Of a DNA stretch of 64,000 nucleotides, positions 10,210-23,100 are shown piece by piece. Source of the stretch: Stromatinia cepivora (lineage: Eukaryota > Ascomycota > Leotiomycetes > Helotiales > Sclerotiniaceae); assembly GCA_014898415.1 (NCBI GenBank), contig RCTD01000022.1:558001-622000 (forward strand), in the 5' to 3' direction. The notes below the pieces were generated by a model that made no database searches, was not told where the DNA came from, and worked only from the letters and a program-made list of their open reading frames with translations. The position numbers were made by a program, and so were the translations under genes. Every line of letters starts with the position of its first letter. Within the stretch, counting starts at the first letter, position 1.

Positions 10210-11290
10210 TAAGACATCAAATATATTCAGGAGTTTACATAATAAATATCTACTGGAAGATTTCTACCGAGCCCTAGTTTGATGAAAACCCATAAACAAT
10301 CAGAACACATGATTGCATTATCTCGGATTAGTATGGGAAAATCGTTGTTCCACGATCGCACATTCTACTCCAGCATATACCAGTATGATCGATACCAACA
10401 TATATGCCGAGTATTCGATTCATTTCGAATTTTCTACTATATCAGAGTATTTATTAGGTTAAATGAGTTGAAATTTACTAATAGAAATCTAGTAGTAAAG
10501 TTTTCTTAAACAGACTTAAGCTACATTAAGATTTTATATTGTTAGAAATCTATTGGTAGAAATCTACTAGTAGAAGTTTTCTTAAAAGACTTAAACTATA
10601 TTAAGATCTTTTGTTATTGAAATCTACTATTAGAACTCTATTGACAGAAATCTACTGGTAGAAATCTAATGGAAATCTATTTTCAGCTTGCGTTATTGAT
10701 TCCATATAAGATATATTATTTCTGTTAGTATCCTTCTCTCGATAGAATTCTACTAATAGATTTCTTGTACAAGATTGACAACGAAACAAAAATGTATAAT
10801 ATATATCCCAATTCGAAATATTTTGGTTTTTCGTATAGCGATTTCAGAATTAGATTCTTTTTTATTTAATTCGCTTTACTAATATACTTTCAATTGTTTT
10901 TTCAATATAAATCAAACTCCTTTACTATCATTTCAATTACATTGCTTTCATTATAATCAACAAACCAAAACGAAAATCTGAAAGATTGAATAAACGAAAA
11001 ATGACATTGCTTAACAAAGCATATAAGATATCAAGATTTTGTGAAATGGATGTAGCATTGATTTTATGTATCCGCAAAACTGACCAGTATATCATTTATA
11101 CTTCTACTGATCTTGAATTATAGCCATCCACCAAAGATGAGATCATAAATTACTGGTTGTCTTAAAAATTTAATGATCTTAACAAAATGATAGCGATTAT
11201 TGTATCCATTTCCAATAAATTTACTTTCAAAGGATATTGAAGTTCGGTTTAAGAAAATGTCGATTTGTGATTCGAACATTATATAGATCT
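10210..11290. other. AT-rich gene-free region with an imperfect tandem repeat
   Basis: No gene seen. Between about 10480 and 10690 a unit of roughly 80-95 bp recurs imperfectly, built of AGAAATCTACTRGTAG, AAGTTTTCTTAAA, AGACTTAA and ATTAAGATYTT. The last 60 bp is the left flank of the Copia nest and ends in the target-site copy GATCT (11286-11290). Confidence 0.5.
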
Positions 11291-11511
11291 TGTCGGAATA
11301 TGAATCGCGTGCATGGTAAGGATGGTAAGGATGGTAAGGATGATAAGGATCATATATATACTAATGCTCGTACTAATACTTCAGCATACATCATTATATA
11401 GATCTTCACCTTCTATAAACTCTAGCTTTTTAAATAAATCAAAATGTATTAATAAAGAATTCTATATATTCATTAATAAACTTTATTTTCTTGTATATAA
11501 TTGTTTTAATA
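11291..11511 (+). repeat. 5' LTR (L1) of the outer Copia element
   Basis: 221 bp. It begins TGTCGGAATATGAATC, little mutated, and ends TGTTTTAATA, the mutated form of TGTCCCGACA. It contains four copies of a 9-bp unit (GGTAAGGAT type) near its left end. Family LTRs without expansion are 203 bp with two units. Confidence 0.8.
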
Positions 11512-11820
11512 TTGATTAGTTTTTGTTATAATGATATTATAAATCAGATATTGGGAATTGATACAAAGAGTTACAAACTTTAAATCAATTTTGTTTTTGT
11601 TTTTGTAATTGGATAAAGATATTTCATTATAAAACGAAGCATTTTTATATCAAAGAATAAGTTTTTAATTATTGAATAATCTAAAAGAATCGAAGGATTA
11701 AGAATAATAATCATCTAATAATGAATTTGAAGTTCATTTCTTGATTCAATTATTTTGTATTTATTATATATTTATTAGATAGTATAGAGTATATATTTAA
11801 AGAAAACCTGAAAACAATTT

Positions 11821-12111
11821 TGTTACGGTTGTTGGAAGGATGTTGCTAGTAAAGCTAGGAATCTCTACAAGGAAGCGGCTTCATTGTTAAAGGCAAGCGT
11901 ACAATCGGCGGTCTGCCGTCGATTGATTAGAAAACTCTGTAAAATCTCTACATTCATTAAACTTTAATATATAATCAATAGTTTGTTATCATTCCGATAT
12001 CGCTCTTTATTGGACTTAAAGGAAAGAGGTTCTTCTAGTTAGAAAAGGATAATGAAAAGTTTTATAGCTGTTTTAGGACTAATTGATTCTTTGCCATTTG
12101 TGACTCTGACA
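11821..12111 (+). mobile_element. Solo LTR, unassigned family
   Basis: A 291-bp insertion in the leader of the Copia interior, starting TGTTACGG and ending CTCTGACA, with perfect target duplication AATTT at 11816-11820 and 12112-12116. The parallel copy at 13713 onward lacks it and reads straight through AATTTC, so the empty site is in the same window. Its composition is near normal, in contrast to the ruined host. It is unrelated by eye to the other LTRs here. Confidence 0.85.
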
Positions 12112-13509
12112 AATTTCGAGTTTTTCGTTATACTCATTTTCTTACGAAAAACTATTTTATTTATTCACTTTATGCGAATTATTAATAATATAAGAGATTG
12201 ATCAATTCGATTTGATTAATTTCATTATCCTAATTGTTTTATTCATTTTGATCAAACCTGTTTCGATTAAATCTGATCATTTTAATCAATTTGATCAATT
12301 TGGTCAATTTTGGTTAATTTGGTTAATTTGGTTAATTTGGTCAATTTTGGTCAATTTTGGTCAATTTTGATCAATTTTGATCAATTCAATTCAATCAATC
12401 CCAATCTCGAAATACTCTAGGATCTAATAATATTATATATAATATAAATGAAACTTTATTATAATATATATTTCATATATTACAAATCTATACTTAAGTT
12501 CTTTTTAAAACTATCTTAAAAACCTTGTAACAATCAACTTCGATAGAATCCGAAAATATACGATAACTATTATTATGATAATTATATATCACGGGAAATG
12601 ATTACTATATCAACCCAATTAACCATTCGTCAAGAGTGGCGTCACTTTTGGTGTGACATTATAATAGATATATTCGAGCATTCCTCTACAACCCCTCACC
12701 CTAAAAAAATACGAATCCCATCGTTATCAATATCAATAATTTCATATATTAGAAGCAAAAAGTATAACGAATGGACAGATAAATAGAAGTATGATTAATT
12801 TGTATTTATAAAGAAAGATCTTTAGAAAATTATCGATTTTTGTAAATTTAAATTGAAGTTTTATATAATATATGATTATATTGATAAAGATTTATAAGAT
12901 GATTATTATAACGATTTTGCAGATTTCAAAGTTGAGTATTTCGATTTTGTTAATCCAAAAATCATATTCAGATTATATATTGAATTGAAAGCAAATAGTT
13001 TGTTTATTAAAAAAACGATATAATATATAGAATTAATAATTAATAAGATTTTAATCGAAATGTTTTATATTTTATATATATTATAATCGAATAATCAAAT
13101 TCGAAAAGGAATAATCAATTAATACTTCCAATTTCGATCAAAAATTATTCTAAACCAAATCAAGACACTCGATAATAATATATATCTAGATATTATCTCT
13201 AAAGATTTAATACCTTTATTCAATTTTTAATAAAGAAAACAATTTATATAAATGAATATAAAGTAATTATCTTCAATATAATACAAAGGAATTCAATTAT
13301 TATAATTGAATAAAAGATTAAGATCTTATATATTCAAAAAACTTTTATATAATAAATATCAAAATCTAGAATAAAAACAATATTCAATATTATCACAATT
13401 ATTATATAATAATAATGCATTATTCGAAGATGAAAAACTATCGAATAAAAAGAAACCTATTTATAATAAAAGATTATCAAATAAATTATCTGATAATAGA
13501 AAACTTTCA
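12112..13509 (+). other. Copia leader and gag region, left arm of the outer/second copy
   Basis: Interior sequence of the Copia family, matching 14000-15240 of the complete copy. A stretch at about 12240-12380 is an irregular array of TTGATCAATTT and TTGGTCAATTT words. The arm is cut at 13509 by insertion of the complete copy and resumes at 24074. Confidence 0.7.
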
Positions 13510-15154
13510 TGTCGGAATATGAATCACGTGCATGGTAAGGATGGTAAGGATCACGTGAGCACTAATGCTTGTATTAATGCTTCGGTATACATTATTATAT
13601 AGATCTTCACCCTTTATAAATTCTAACTCTTTAGGTAAATCAAAATGTATTAACAAAGAGTTCTATATATTCATTAATAAACTTCATTTTCCTATATATA
13701 ATTATTCTGATATTGATCAGTTTTTGTTATAATGATATTATAAATCAAATATTAGAAACTAATACAAAAGATTACAAACTCTAAATCAATTTTGATTTTG
13801 TTCTTATAATTAGATAAAAATATTTCGTTGTAAAATAAAGCATTTTTATATTAAAAGATAAGTTTTTAATTATTAAATAATTTAAAAGAATCAAAAAATC
13901 AAAAATAACAATTATCTAATAATGAATTTGGAATTCACTTTTTGATTCAACTATTTTATATTTATTATGTATCTACCAAACAATATAAAATATACATTTA
14001 AAGAAAATCTAAAAGCAATTTCAAGTTTTTTGTTATACTTACTTTCTTACAAAAAACTATCTTATTTATTCATTTTATGCGAATTACCAATTATACATAA
14101 AATTGATCAATTCGATTTGATTAATTTCATTATTTTGATCGTTCTGCTCATTTCGGTCAAACCTGTTCCGATCAAACCCGATCATTTTGATCAATTTGAT
14201 CAATTTTGATCGATTCGATCAACCAACCCCAATCTCGAAATACCTTTAGGATCTAATAATATTGTATATAGTACAAATGAAGCTTTATTATAGTATATGT
14301 TTTATATATTACAAATCTGTATTTAAACTCTTTTTTAAGATCATCTTAAAAATTTTGTAACGATTAGTTTCGATATAACCCGAAAATATATAATAATTAT
14401 TATTATAACAATTATGGCAGATACATTTGAGTATTTTTTTACAATTCTTTATTTTGAGAGAATATGAATTCTATTATCATCAATATTAATTATTTTATAT
14501 ATTAGAAACGAAAAGTATAACGAATGGATAAATAAATGGAAGTATAATCAATTCGTATCTATAAAAGAAAATCCTTAAGAAATCATCAACTTTTGTAAAT
14601 ACAAATTGAAGTTTTATATAATATATGATTATATTGATAAAGATCTATAGGATGATTATTATAATGACTTTATAGATTTCTGAATTGAATATTTCGAATT
14701 CGTTCATTTAAAGATCATATTTAGATTATGTATTGAATTGAAGGTAGGTGGTTTGTTTATCAAAAAGATAATATAGTATATAAAACTAATAATTAATGAA
14801 GCTTTGATCGAAATACTCTATATTTTATATGTACTATAATCAAATGATCAAATTCGAAAAACAAAAATGAATCGATACTTCTAATTCCGATCAAAAATTA
14901 TTCTAAACTAAATCAAGATATTCAATAACGATGTGTATCTGGATATCATTCTTAAAGATCTAATATTTTCTTTCAATTTTCGAAGAAAAAAACAATTTGT
15001 ATAAATGAATGCAAGGCAATTATCTTCAATATAATATAAAGGAATTCAACCATTACAATTGAACAAGAAATCGGAATCTTATATATTCAAAGAACTTCTA
15101 TACAATAAATATCAAGATCCAGAATAGAAACAATATTTAGTATTATTATAATCA

Positions 15155-15727
15155 TTGTATAATAATAATATATTATTCGAAAATGAAAAACCATCGAATG
15201 AAAAGAAATCTATTTATAATAAAGAATTATTAAACAAATCATTTGATGATAAAAAACCCCCAAACGATAATAAATATTTCGAAAACGATTACAAAATAAA
15301 TAATATAAATCAAAATAATATTTATATATATTTTTATAAAAATAACAAAGGAAAAAAAGATCTATTTAATAATAAAAAAAACAACAATTTAGGAAATTAC
15401 AAAAACAAACTATTCGATTATATACAAAGCAATAATATCGATCATAACTTTGGAAACTTCGAGAAATTTTACAATAATATCAATAAATATACTAATCAAA
15501 ACGATAATTTCGATTACAAGTATACTATCTTTCTCAACTATTGCAAAAGAATTGATATCTATTTAAATCTTTATATAAAAATGTTCTTTATAATGTTAAA
15601 GAAAAAGATTTTTATATTTTATTATTCGAATCTCAATCATATTTTAAACATAATAAAGAGTATCTATAAAATAATGAAAATATTTTTCGAAGAAGAAAAA
15701 TATCAATACAGATTTATAGAAAAATAA
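15155..15727 (+). pseudogene. Copia gag remnant of copy A
   Basis: A 190-codon open stretch without an ATG, extremely rich in Asn, Lys, Asp and Tyr because of the AT drift. Parallel fragments of the same protein occur at 24055-24243 (plus strand) and 27540-27812 (minus strand, in copy C), sharing NNNILxxxxKPSNEKKSIYNK and NIYIYF. It lies 5' of the protease region, which is the only basis for calling it gag. Confidence 0.6.
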
Positions 15728-15938
15728 AATCATATAATACTCAAAACAATTATTATATAGAACCCTAAAAAATCGATATTAGAATATTTGAATATCATGA
15801 TCATCAAATTTCGATATCTTCAAAAAAATCTACCAAAAGAACTTCAAATAATTGTATATATTTAAAAAAAGATTCTTAATATAACGTGGTTTATCACCGG
15901 ATCGCCAATATCACCGGGTCGCCATTTTTTATACTATT

Positions 15939-17614
15939 TGTGACGAACCCAACGAGCGTTTAGAGATCAACCTTAGAATTAAAAGCTACAGAGTTAAAGA
16001 GAGTGTGCTATAAAGCTATATATATGATCGGTTTGGAGCTTAGTATTGTACTAGCCCGATTGGATGCGATCATGTGTATTTCGTGATACTACCCCCCTTT
16101 TCTAAAGAATTCGCCTCGAATTCATTTTAAACGAATGATTTAAATATAAAATGATCATTAATCTTCTTTTGATAAAAATTCCTGATATACAGATTGCATT
16201 ATAATTAATGAATACATATCCACTGTATTATATACTTCCTCCAAACGATCTTCAAAATATCGGTCATTGATTATCTCTTCTAGATCCTTATTATCGTTGT
16301 TTTTGGATTCAATAGTCAGTGTAATAGTCGGAACAAATTCTTATCGATTTCGGACTCTTTAATACGGGTTTAGTGGATAGGTTTATATTCAATGAGAGTT
16401 ATTTCTATATCGTATATATTTATTTTGTTTGTATAAGAGAATTCTTTTAAAAAAGGAAAATTCGGGTGTTTATATGCGGGGTAGAATCAAGGTATGATTG
16501 GGTTTGTTCGATTGAGTATTAAAAGGGTTAAGGATATTAATAATATTAAGGTTATTAATGTTTATTGGATTATAATTCTGAGAATGGAATGGATTCTGTA
16601 ATATATGTGGGGCTTTAGGTTTACTAGAATAAAATGATACAAAGAATTCATTTGTTGTACGAGTAGCTAGTTGTTGTATGACCTGAACAAAATCGGGATA
16701 GGAACGGGGAAAAGAAAATTGTTGAAAAAGATGATTTCTAAAAGTAATATTGAATCTATTACAAAAGATTGAGATTTTATTCGAATCGGGTTAATTCTAA
16801 TCTTTGGCTTTGTAAAGGGTTCTTTTGAATTTTGTAATATAGGTATATAAAGAATCGGTTTCTTGTTTGAGAATGAATAGCTTGTTTTCGACTTCTTGAA
16901 CTTTATTTGGATTATTGTAAACATATATGAATTGATTCAGGATCGTTGTATGATTTAAGAGAATATTTTGATCAAAAGAAGAAAGCTGAGGTAGTATTAT
17001 AGTTTGTATATGAGATTCGAGATTGAGATAAATATAGTAAAATTGAACTGTAGAATTGCCAATCGTAGTGTCGTCTATTTGTAGTTTTGTTCGAATCGAA
17101 GGAAGCCAGGTATCGAACTTTTGAGAACTATTATTGAACTTTTCAGAATCAAAAAGAGAGGGTTTCGGATAAGAAGGAGTATGAGTAATAAAAGTGTATT
17201 CGAGAATCAGGAAGTGTAGGAATAAGATTTCATTCTGTTGATGAATCATTTTATTACGAAGTTTTGCAATCGTAAGGTTTATCGAATCGTAATCCATAGC
17301 TTAGAAATTAAGGGTAAGAAAAAAGATAATATCTTTGAATAATATCAAGAAGATTCATATACAAGCAAAAAAGTATAAGCGATATATCTAGATAGAAGCA
17401 AACGGAGTGTGTATGAGTATATGCAGATATTATTCCATTTCTTATCTGGAAGAGTTTTTAATAATGTAACGAACCCAATAAGCGTTTAGAGATCAATCTT
17501 AAAATTAAAAGTTACAAAGCTAAAGAGAGTGTACTACAAAGCTATATATATGATCGGCTCGGAGCTTAGTACCGTACTAGCCCGATCGGACGCGATCACG
17601 TGTATCTCGTGACA
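15939..17614 (-). mobile_element. Short gag-only LTR retrotransposon
   Basis: 150-bp LTRs at 15939-16088 and 17465-17614, starting TGTGACGAACCC and ending TCGTGACA. Target duplication CTATT is perfect (15934-15938 and 17615-17619). Total length is 1,676 bp. The only coding trace is a minus-strand gag, so the element runs right to left and its 5' LTR is the right one. No protease, reverse transcriptase or integrase remains and there is little room for them, so it is a non-autonomous derivative moved by enzymes of another element. It landed inside the left terminal repeat of the Fot1-like transposon. Confidence 0.9.
16667..17297 (-). pseudogene. Retrotransposon gag (capsid) remnant
   Basis: Starts with an ATG at 17297 and stays open for 166 codons to 16797. 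Recognisable gag features: FDSEKFNN followed by FDTWLPSIRTKLQID, then QFYYIYLNLESHIQTIILPQL, NNPNKVQEVENKLFILKQ and YITKFKRTLYKA. The protein then shifts frame: from about 16796 another minus frame reads FPRSYPDFVQVIQQLATRT, the usual continuation of this gag type. Stops in the remaining frames show it is dead. It is the only coding part of the 1.7-kb element. Confidence 0.75.
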
Positions 17615-17640
17615 CTATTCAACCATCTCAATTTCAATAT

Positions 17641-19270
17641 ATGATATTTCAACGAATTATTATAGAAATATTATCAAAAAAAGCCCGAATTATCTTAGCT
17701 ATTGAAATTATTTGTAAATTTAAAAATCTATTAATTATTAAAGTTGCAAAAATCTATATAATACCTTGATCTATATTATACGATAGAATTAACGATCGAA
17801 GCAATCAAATGAAGACTCGAACGAATAATTATAAGATTACAGAATTAAAAAAAGAAATGATTATTCAATATATATTCGATATAGATTCAAAAGGATTTCT
17901 ATTTAAATTGAAAAATGTGAAAGATATAATGAATTATATTTTTAAATCGAAGGGTGCGAAATATATTGGAAAATTCTGAATGTATCGATTCGTAAAACAT
18001 CGAATCGAATTAAAGATATGTTTTAATTGTATTTATGACTTTCAAAGAGCTTTCTATAAAGATCCTAAGCTTATTGAAGAATGATTTCGATTGATTACGA
18101 ATATATAAGCGAAATACAGCCTTTTGGATAGCGATTTCTATAATTTCGATAAAACAAATTTTATGATAGGGATTATATATACAGCAATAGTTGTTATTAG
18201 TATTAAGAGATATAATAGAAGTAAATCAGTATAATTAGGTAATCGAGAATAAACTACAACAATAATATACAGAAATAAAGAAAATGAAACTATTCCCCTA
18301 TTTTTAGTAGTTCAAAAACAAATTCATCTTTCTAATTGATATACCAAAACGAATCTTCCTGTAGAATAAACTATTAAACCTACATCTAATAGATGGACAA
18401 ACAATAAAACGAGTTTAAAATAATTGAAATACTTCGATAAGTATATTACGAATCGAAGAAAGAGTAAATATCGAATATTGATACTAGATAAATATAAAAG
18501 CTATAAATCAATAGCTTTTCAAGTATACTGCAAAAAGAACAATATTATATATTTATATTTATTATCACATTCAAGTTATTTAACTCAGCCATTTAATGTT
18601 AACTGTTTTGGTAATCTGAAACGTTCATATAATAATCAAATTAATGGATTTATTAAAGTACATATCAAGTATATTTCGAAGATTGAATTCTTTATAGCTT
18701 TTAAAACTATATACGAAAAATCAATCATTTCTCAAAATATAAAATCAGGATTTCGAAAAACAGATTTAATCCTATTTAATCCTGAAACTGTACTCTCGAA
18801 ATTAGATATTCAAATTCGCATATCTATCCCTCCCTTTTTCAATCTAAATTAATGGATCTTTCAAACTCTTTATAATCCAATTGAAATTCTTTCTCAATCA
18901 ACTTTAATGAAATCTCGAATAATTTATCATCAATTAAGCTTCTTTACATCTATATTCGAAACTATATTAACTTTAACTAAAGATATAGAAAGATTAGCTC
19001 ATAAAAATATACTTTTGATTATAAAGATTTATATATTTCGAAAAGCAAATAAAGCATTAAGCAAATATCGATATATAAAAAAAATCTAATTACATCAAGA
19101 AGGAATACTCATTGAATAAAAAGCTCTTAATATATTATCTCAGTAAAAGATTGATATTCAGATTCAATACAACGAGTATCAAAAAGAGGGGAATTCTAAT
19201 AAAAAAGCATCTTCTAATCGATACTATAGTAAATACAAAAAAACAAAATATAATACAAAAACTTATCAAA
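17641..19270 (+). pseudogene. Fot1/pogo-like transposase, RIP-degraded
   Basis: Read through its stops, the plus strand shows almost the whole protein. Near 17680-17800 is a Psq-type helix-turn-helix (RIILAIEIICK, then VAKIYIIP and LYDRINDRSN). From 18424 a 142-codon open stretch carries the DDE core: YRILILDKYKSY (second Asp), then YCKKNNIIYLYLLSHSSYLTQPFNVNCFGNLKRSYN, typical of DDE_1 transposases of pogo/Fot1 elements, ending FRKTDLILFNPETVLSKLDIQ. A further open piece at 18907-19089 is the C-terminal tail. At least ten in-frame stops, mostly TAA/TAG from Gln or Trp codons, fit RIP. Confidence 0.8.
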
Positions 19271-20135
19271 ACAATATAATAGATCCTAGATTATTAGATT
19301 CTTAATAGTTTTAATCAATTGATTCAATTGTTGTTGAATAATATAGATTTAAAATGATTGAATAGTATAAAAAGTGGCGACCCGGTGATATTGGCGACCC
19401 GGTGATAAACCACGTTATATAATTATATATTAATATATAATTAAGTATATTATTGATCTTCAAAATCTATAATCGGATTTATTGAAGATCTATAAAATTC
19501 CATTTCTATATACAAAAAATTATATCCAAACGAAAACGAAATATTTTATATAAACCGAATATACAATCAAAAGAATTTTAAATACAATTACAAATACAAA
19601 TCCAATCAACAATTCTTTATTCAATCAAAAAGAACTAAAAAATACTTTATTTACAAAAAAGAAAATTATTGATTAAACAAATATATAGAAATTAAACGAA
19701 TTGAATCGAAATACAAATATAAAGAATTATTCAAAGACAACAATAAAGATTTCGGATTATATTTCGAATAATATACTATCAAATATAAAGGAATTTTATT
19801 AAATATCGATATTGATAAAGAATTTGCAATATATATTCAAAACGATTCAAAGAAGGATATAAAGAATAACGATTTAAAGTATATTTGAATCTTATTTTAT
19901 AAATCGATTAACGGAAAGAAAATTATAATAAATTTATTCGATAAAACAATAATATATATTTTAATTGATTTCATTAATGAATCAACTAATAAAACCAAAA
20001 AATACAAAGCTTTTTTTTTTGAAATATAATAATAAAGAGTTTCAGGATATCATTATCAATATAAAAATATTTCAATAATCTATAATAGAATTCAAATAAT
20101 ATTAAATATATCAAAAAAACATTAAGAATATTATA

Positions 20136-23100
20136 TTGAATACAAATAGAATAAAAATCACAAAAATGATATTCGGAATCGAAAAGATCGAATTAATCGG
20201 ATCGATTCAATTAAATCTACCCCCAAAAATTATCGAATTCTATATTATAGAATCAGAAACATTATTTCTATTATTATTACAAAATATAGATCGATTCGGG
20301 ATATATTATAATAATATTATTGATATATTTATATCATTAATTGTAAATCATCTTTGTATTTGCAAATTCAAATATATAGTATTATTTTAGAATATAAAAA
20401 TCCAACAATTTATATAAACATTTATCGATATAAATAATTATTATTTAATCGAACCAGAAATATAAAGATTATATTATCATTTCAATTATTCCTCTACAAA
20501 TAAATTCTATCGAATTCTTTGATATACGGATTATATAGATATTGTCCAAAGAGATTTCAAAAGATTTATGAAATTCTACGAATATTGTCAAAAATATAGA
20601 AAATCCCTAAACAAATTCAAATTCAATTTTTATAATGATATCGAATTTAATTATTCGATTATAATCGATATTATATATATTAATAATTGTCACGGAAAGC
20701 CCTGTGATCCCCTGTATCTTATGAAGGATCAAAGCGTATGCTTTCCAATCGGAATGAAGGATCTACTAGCCCTTACCAATCTACCAATTGATAAGGTGAT
20801 CCTGATATCCTAATAAACAAAGATCTAGCCTAATTAAGGTGCATATCGGCTAGATAACCACTTATTTGTTCTATATATACAGCTCTTGATTCATATAATC
20901 AAGGGCAAGTCATTCAATTCTTTTACTCTACCAATCACGTGTACCACCTATTCCCCGATCCCTGAAAGTGCTCTGTAATCATACTATCCCGTGATAATAA
21001 TAAATCAATATTATATGTTATCGATAAAGAAATCAAATTCCAAACAATATAATAATTCAATAATATTAATATAAAGTATATATAGAATAAATTAAGAATA
21101 TACTGGATAAATATATATCTAAACCTATTAGATTATATCATTTACAATATTAGGAAAAACTTCGTAAATAAGGAATTCAAACAATATATTGAAATAATAA
21201 TAATTATTACAAAAAGTATACCTATTGAAGTATATTAATCGATTGAAATAATCAAATACTACCATCAAATCATTTGATATATATACAATATCATTGAAGA
21301 AGAATTCAAAGATATTAGAATAACAAAAGAATCGATATTATAAATAATAATAAAAGTAATCAATAATACCATTAACCTCAATAGAATTATATCTACCCTT
21401 TTAATATTCAAAATATACCCACAAATAAATAAACTCGATCCACCAATATCTAATATTCAATAATAATCTAATACAATCAAAAAAGCAAACAACAAAATCA
21501 AAAAGCTCTAAATTGAAAAACAAATAATAAATACATTGAATCAATATAACAATCTAAATATAATTCCAATCTACAAATTATTAATCAATTCAAAAGTATA
21601 AATATAAAAAAAAGAAAATAATTGAATTATCGGATAAACAAAATCATTCATACTACTACAAATCGAAGACGAAATTTATATAATTCAATTATTAAATGAA
21701 TTTATAATCTTTCAATTTACAACAATAAAACCTTATACAATTAAAACAACAATACCAATAGAATTCATTATACAAATAGAATCTACTACAACAGAACAAA
21801 TCTTTTAGGAAATATCCTTAAAGAATCTCAAAATTATTACCCAAAAGAAATTTAAAACCATCTTAAAAAACATAACGAAGACAAATCCTAATATCCTTCA
21901 AATAATCGTTCCTTTAATAAGAATATTATACAATATAACAAATACAATATCAATCGAAATCATAGTAATATACCTCATTAAAAATACAATAGAAATATTA
22001 GATATAATTATTTATCTTCAAAATGATAAAAAAGAAAATATTATTAGATCCTTTAACAAAAACCTACTCATATCCAATATACCCTAAAACTTATTGATCT
22101 ACAAAGAATCAAAAAAGAAGAAAATTAATAATTTAATAAAAAATAATTTATTCGAAATCATACAATAAATAGATATACTAAAAGGTATACAAATATTCAA
22201 ATCAAAATTCGTTGATAAAATCAAAAACAAAGATATTGAAAAAGCATTCCCAAAATCGAGGTTTATAATCTAAATATAGAATAATATAGAAAAAAAAACA
22301 ATATTAATATAATCATCTATAATTCAATAAACAAATCAATATTTAATACTAAATATTATAATTATTTTATAATTAATTATATAAACAATTTTGTATATTA
22401 AAAACATTATTTAAGTTTATATATAAACAATATCTAATTTAATACAATTGTTTTATATCTTATCACTCAAGAAAATGAAATTTACAAAAAGAATATTATT
22501 ACAAATGATCAAATTATTATATAATATATTAAAGACTGAAAATCATTAATTTAATATTTATTACAATTATTATCTCACTATATTCCAAATGATCTAATCA
22601 ATCTATAACCCCTATCTAATATATACCAAACAAAAAAACGAAATATTCGGATTAATAGAACTTCAAATAGATAATATAATCATTATAACCAATAAAGTAT
22701 TCATAAACAAAAAACAAAAAGAATTCGAAAATACAAAGTTTCTTGTAAAGGATCGAAAAATCTTATCACCCGAGAACCCCCTCAAATTCAACAGAATTAT
22801 TATCATTCAAACAAATAATGGTTCTATTTATATCAATCAGGAAAAGCAATATACAAATCTATAATTCATCAAAATATAATTAATCGATATTTATAATACA
22901 AAAAACAAAGTTCGAAAAAGTGTAACCCCAAAAAACCAATATATCGCTTAATATACAAAAGAAACTTATATTTCGACAATATATCAATTAAAAGTATCAT
23001 TTGCTTTTTCTTTTGCTATTTAGATTATCAATTTCAAGAAGGAAAATGTGAAACTAATGAATAAAATAATCCAATAGTAAATAAACAATTCAATTAAAAG

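Larger units (their letters stand above)
15884..19415 (+). mobile_element. Fot1/pogo-like DNA transposon in copy A
   Basis: The outer ends are perfect inverted copies beginning ACGTGGTTTATCACCGG and ending CCGGTGATAAACCACGT, flanked by the target TA (15882-15883 and 19416-19417). The terminal inverted repeats are about 55-65 bp; the left one is interrupted near its inner edge by a gag-only LTR element. Removing that insertion leaves about 1.85 kb, the normal size of Fot1-type elements. The matching Copia sequence at about 24690-24710 is uninterrupted, giving the empty site. Inside each terminal repeat the motif ATCACCGGRTCGCCA occurs twice, as binding-site-like subterminal repeats. One pogo/Fot1-type transposase pseudogene is inside. 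Confidence 0.9.

Noticed and set aside
12598..12786. 62-codon frame in the Copia leader
   Set aside because: Absent in the parallel leader of copy A, which has stops at the same place; an accident of mutation.
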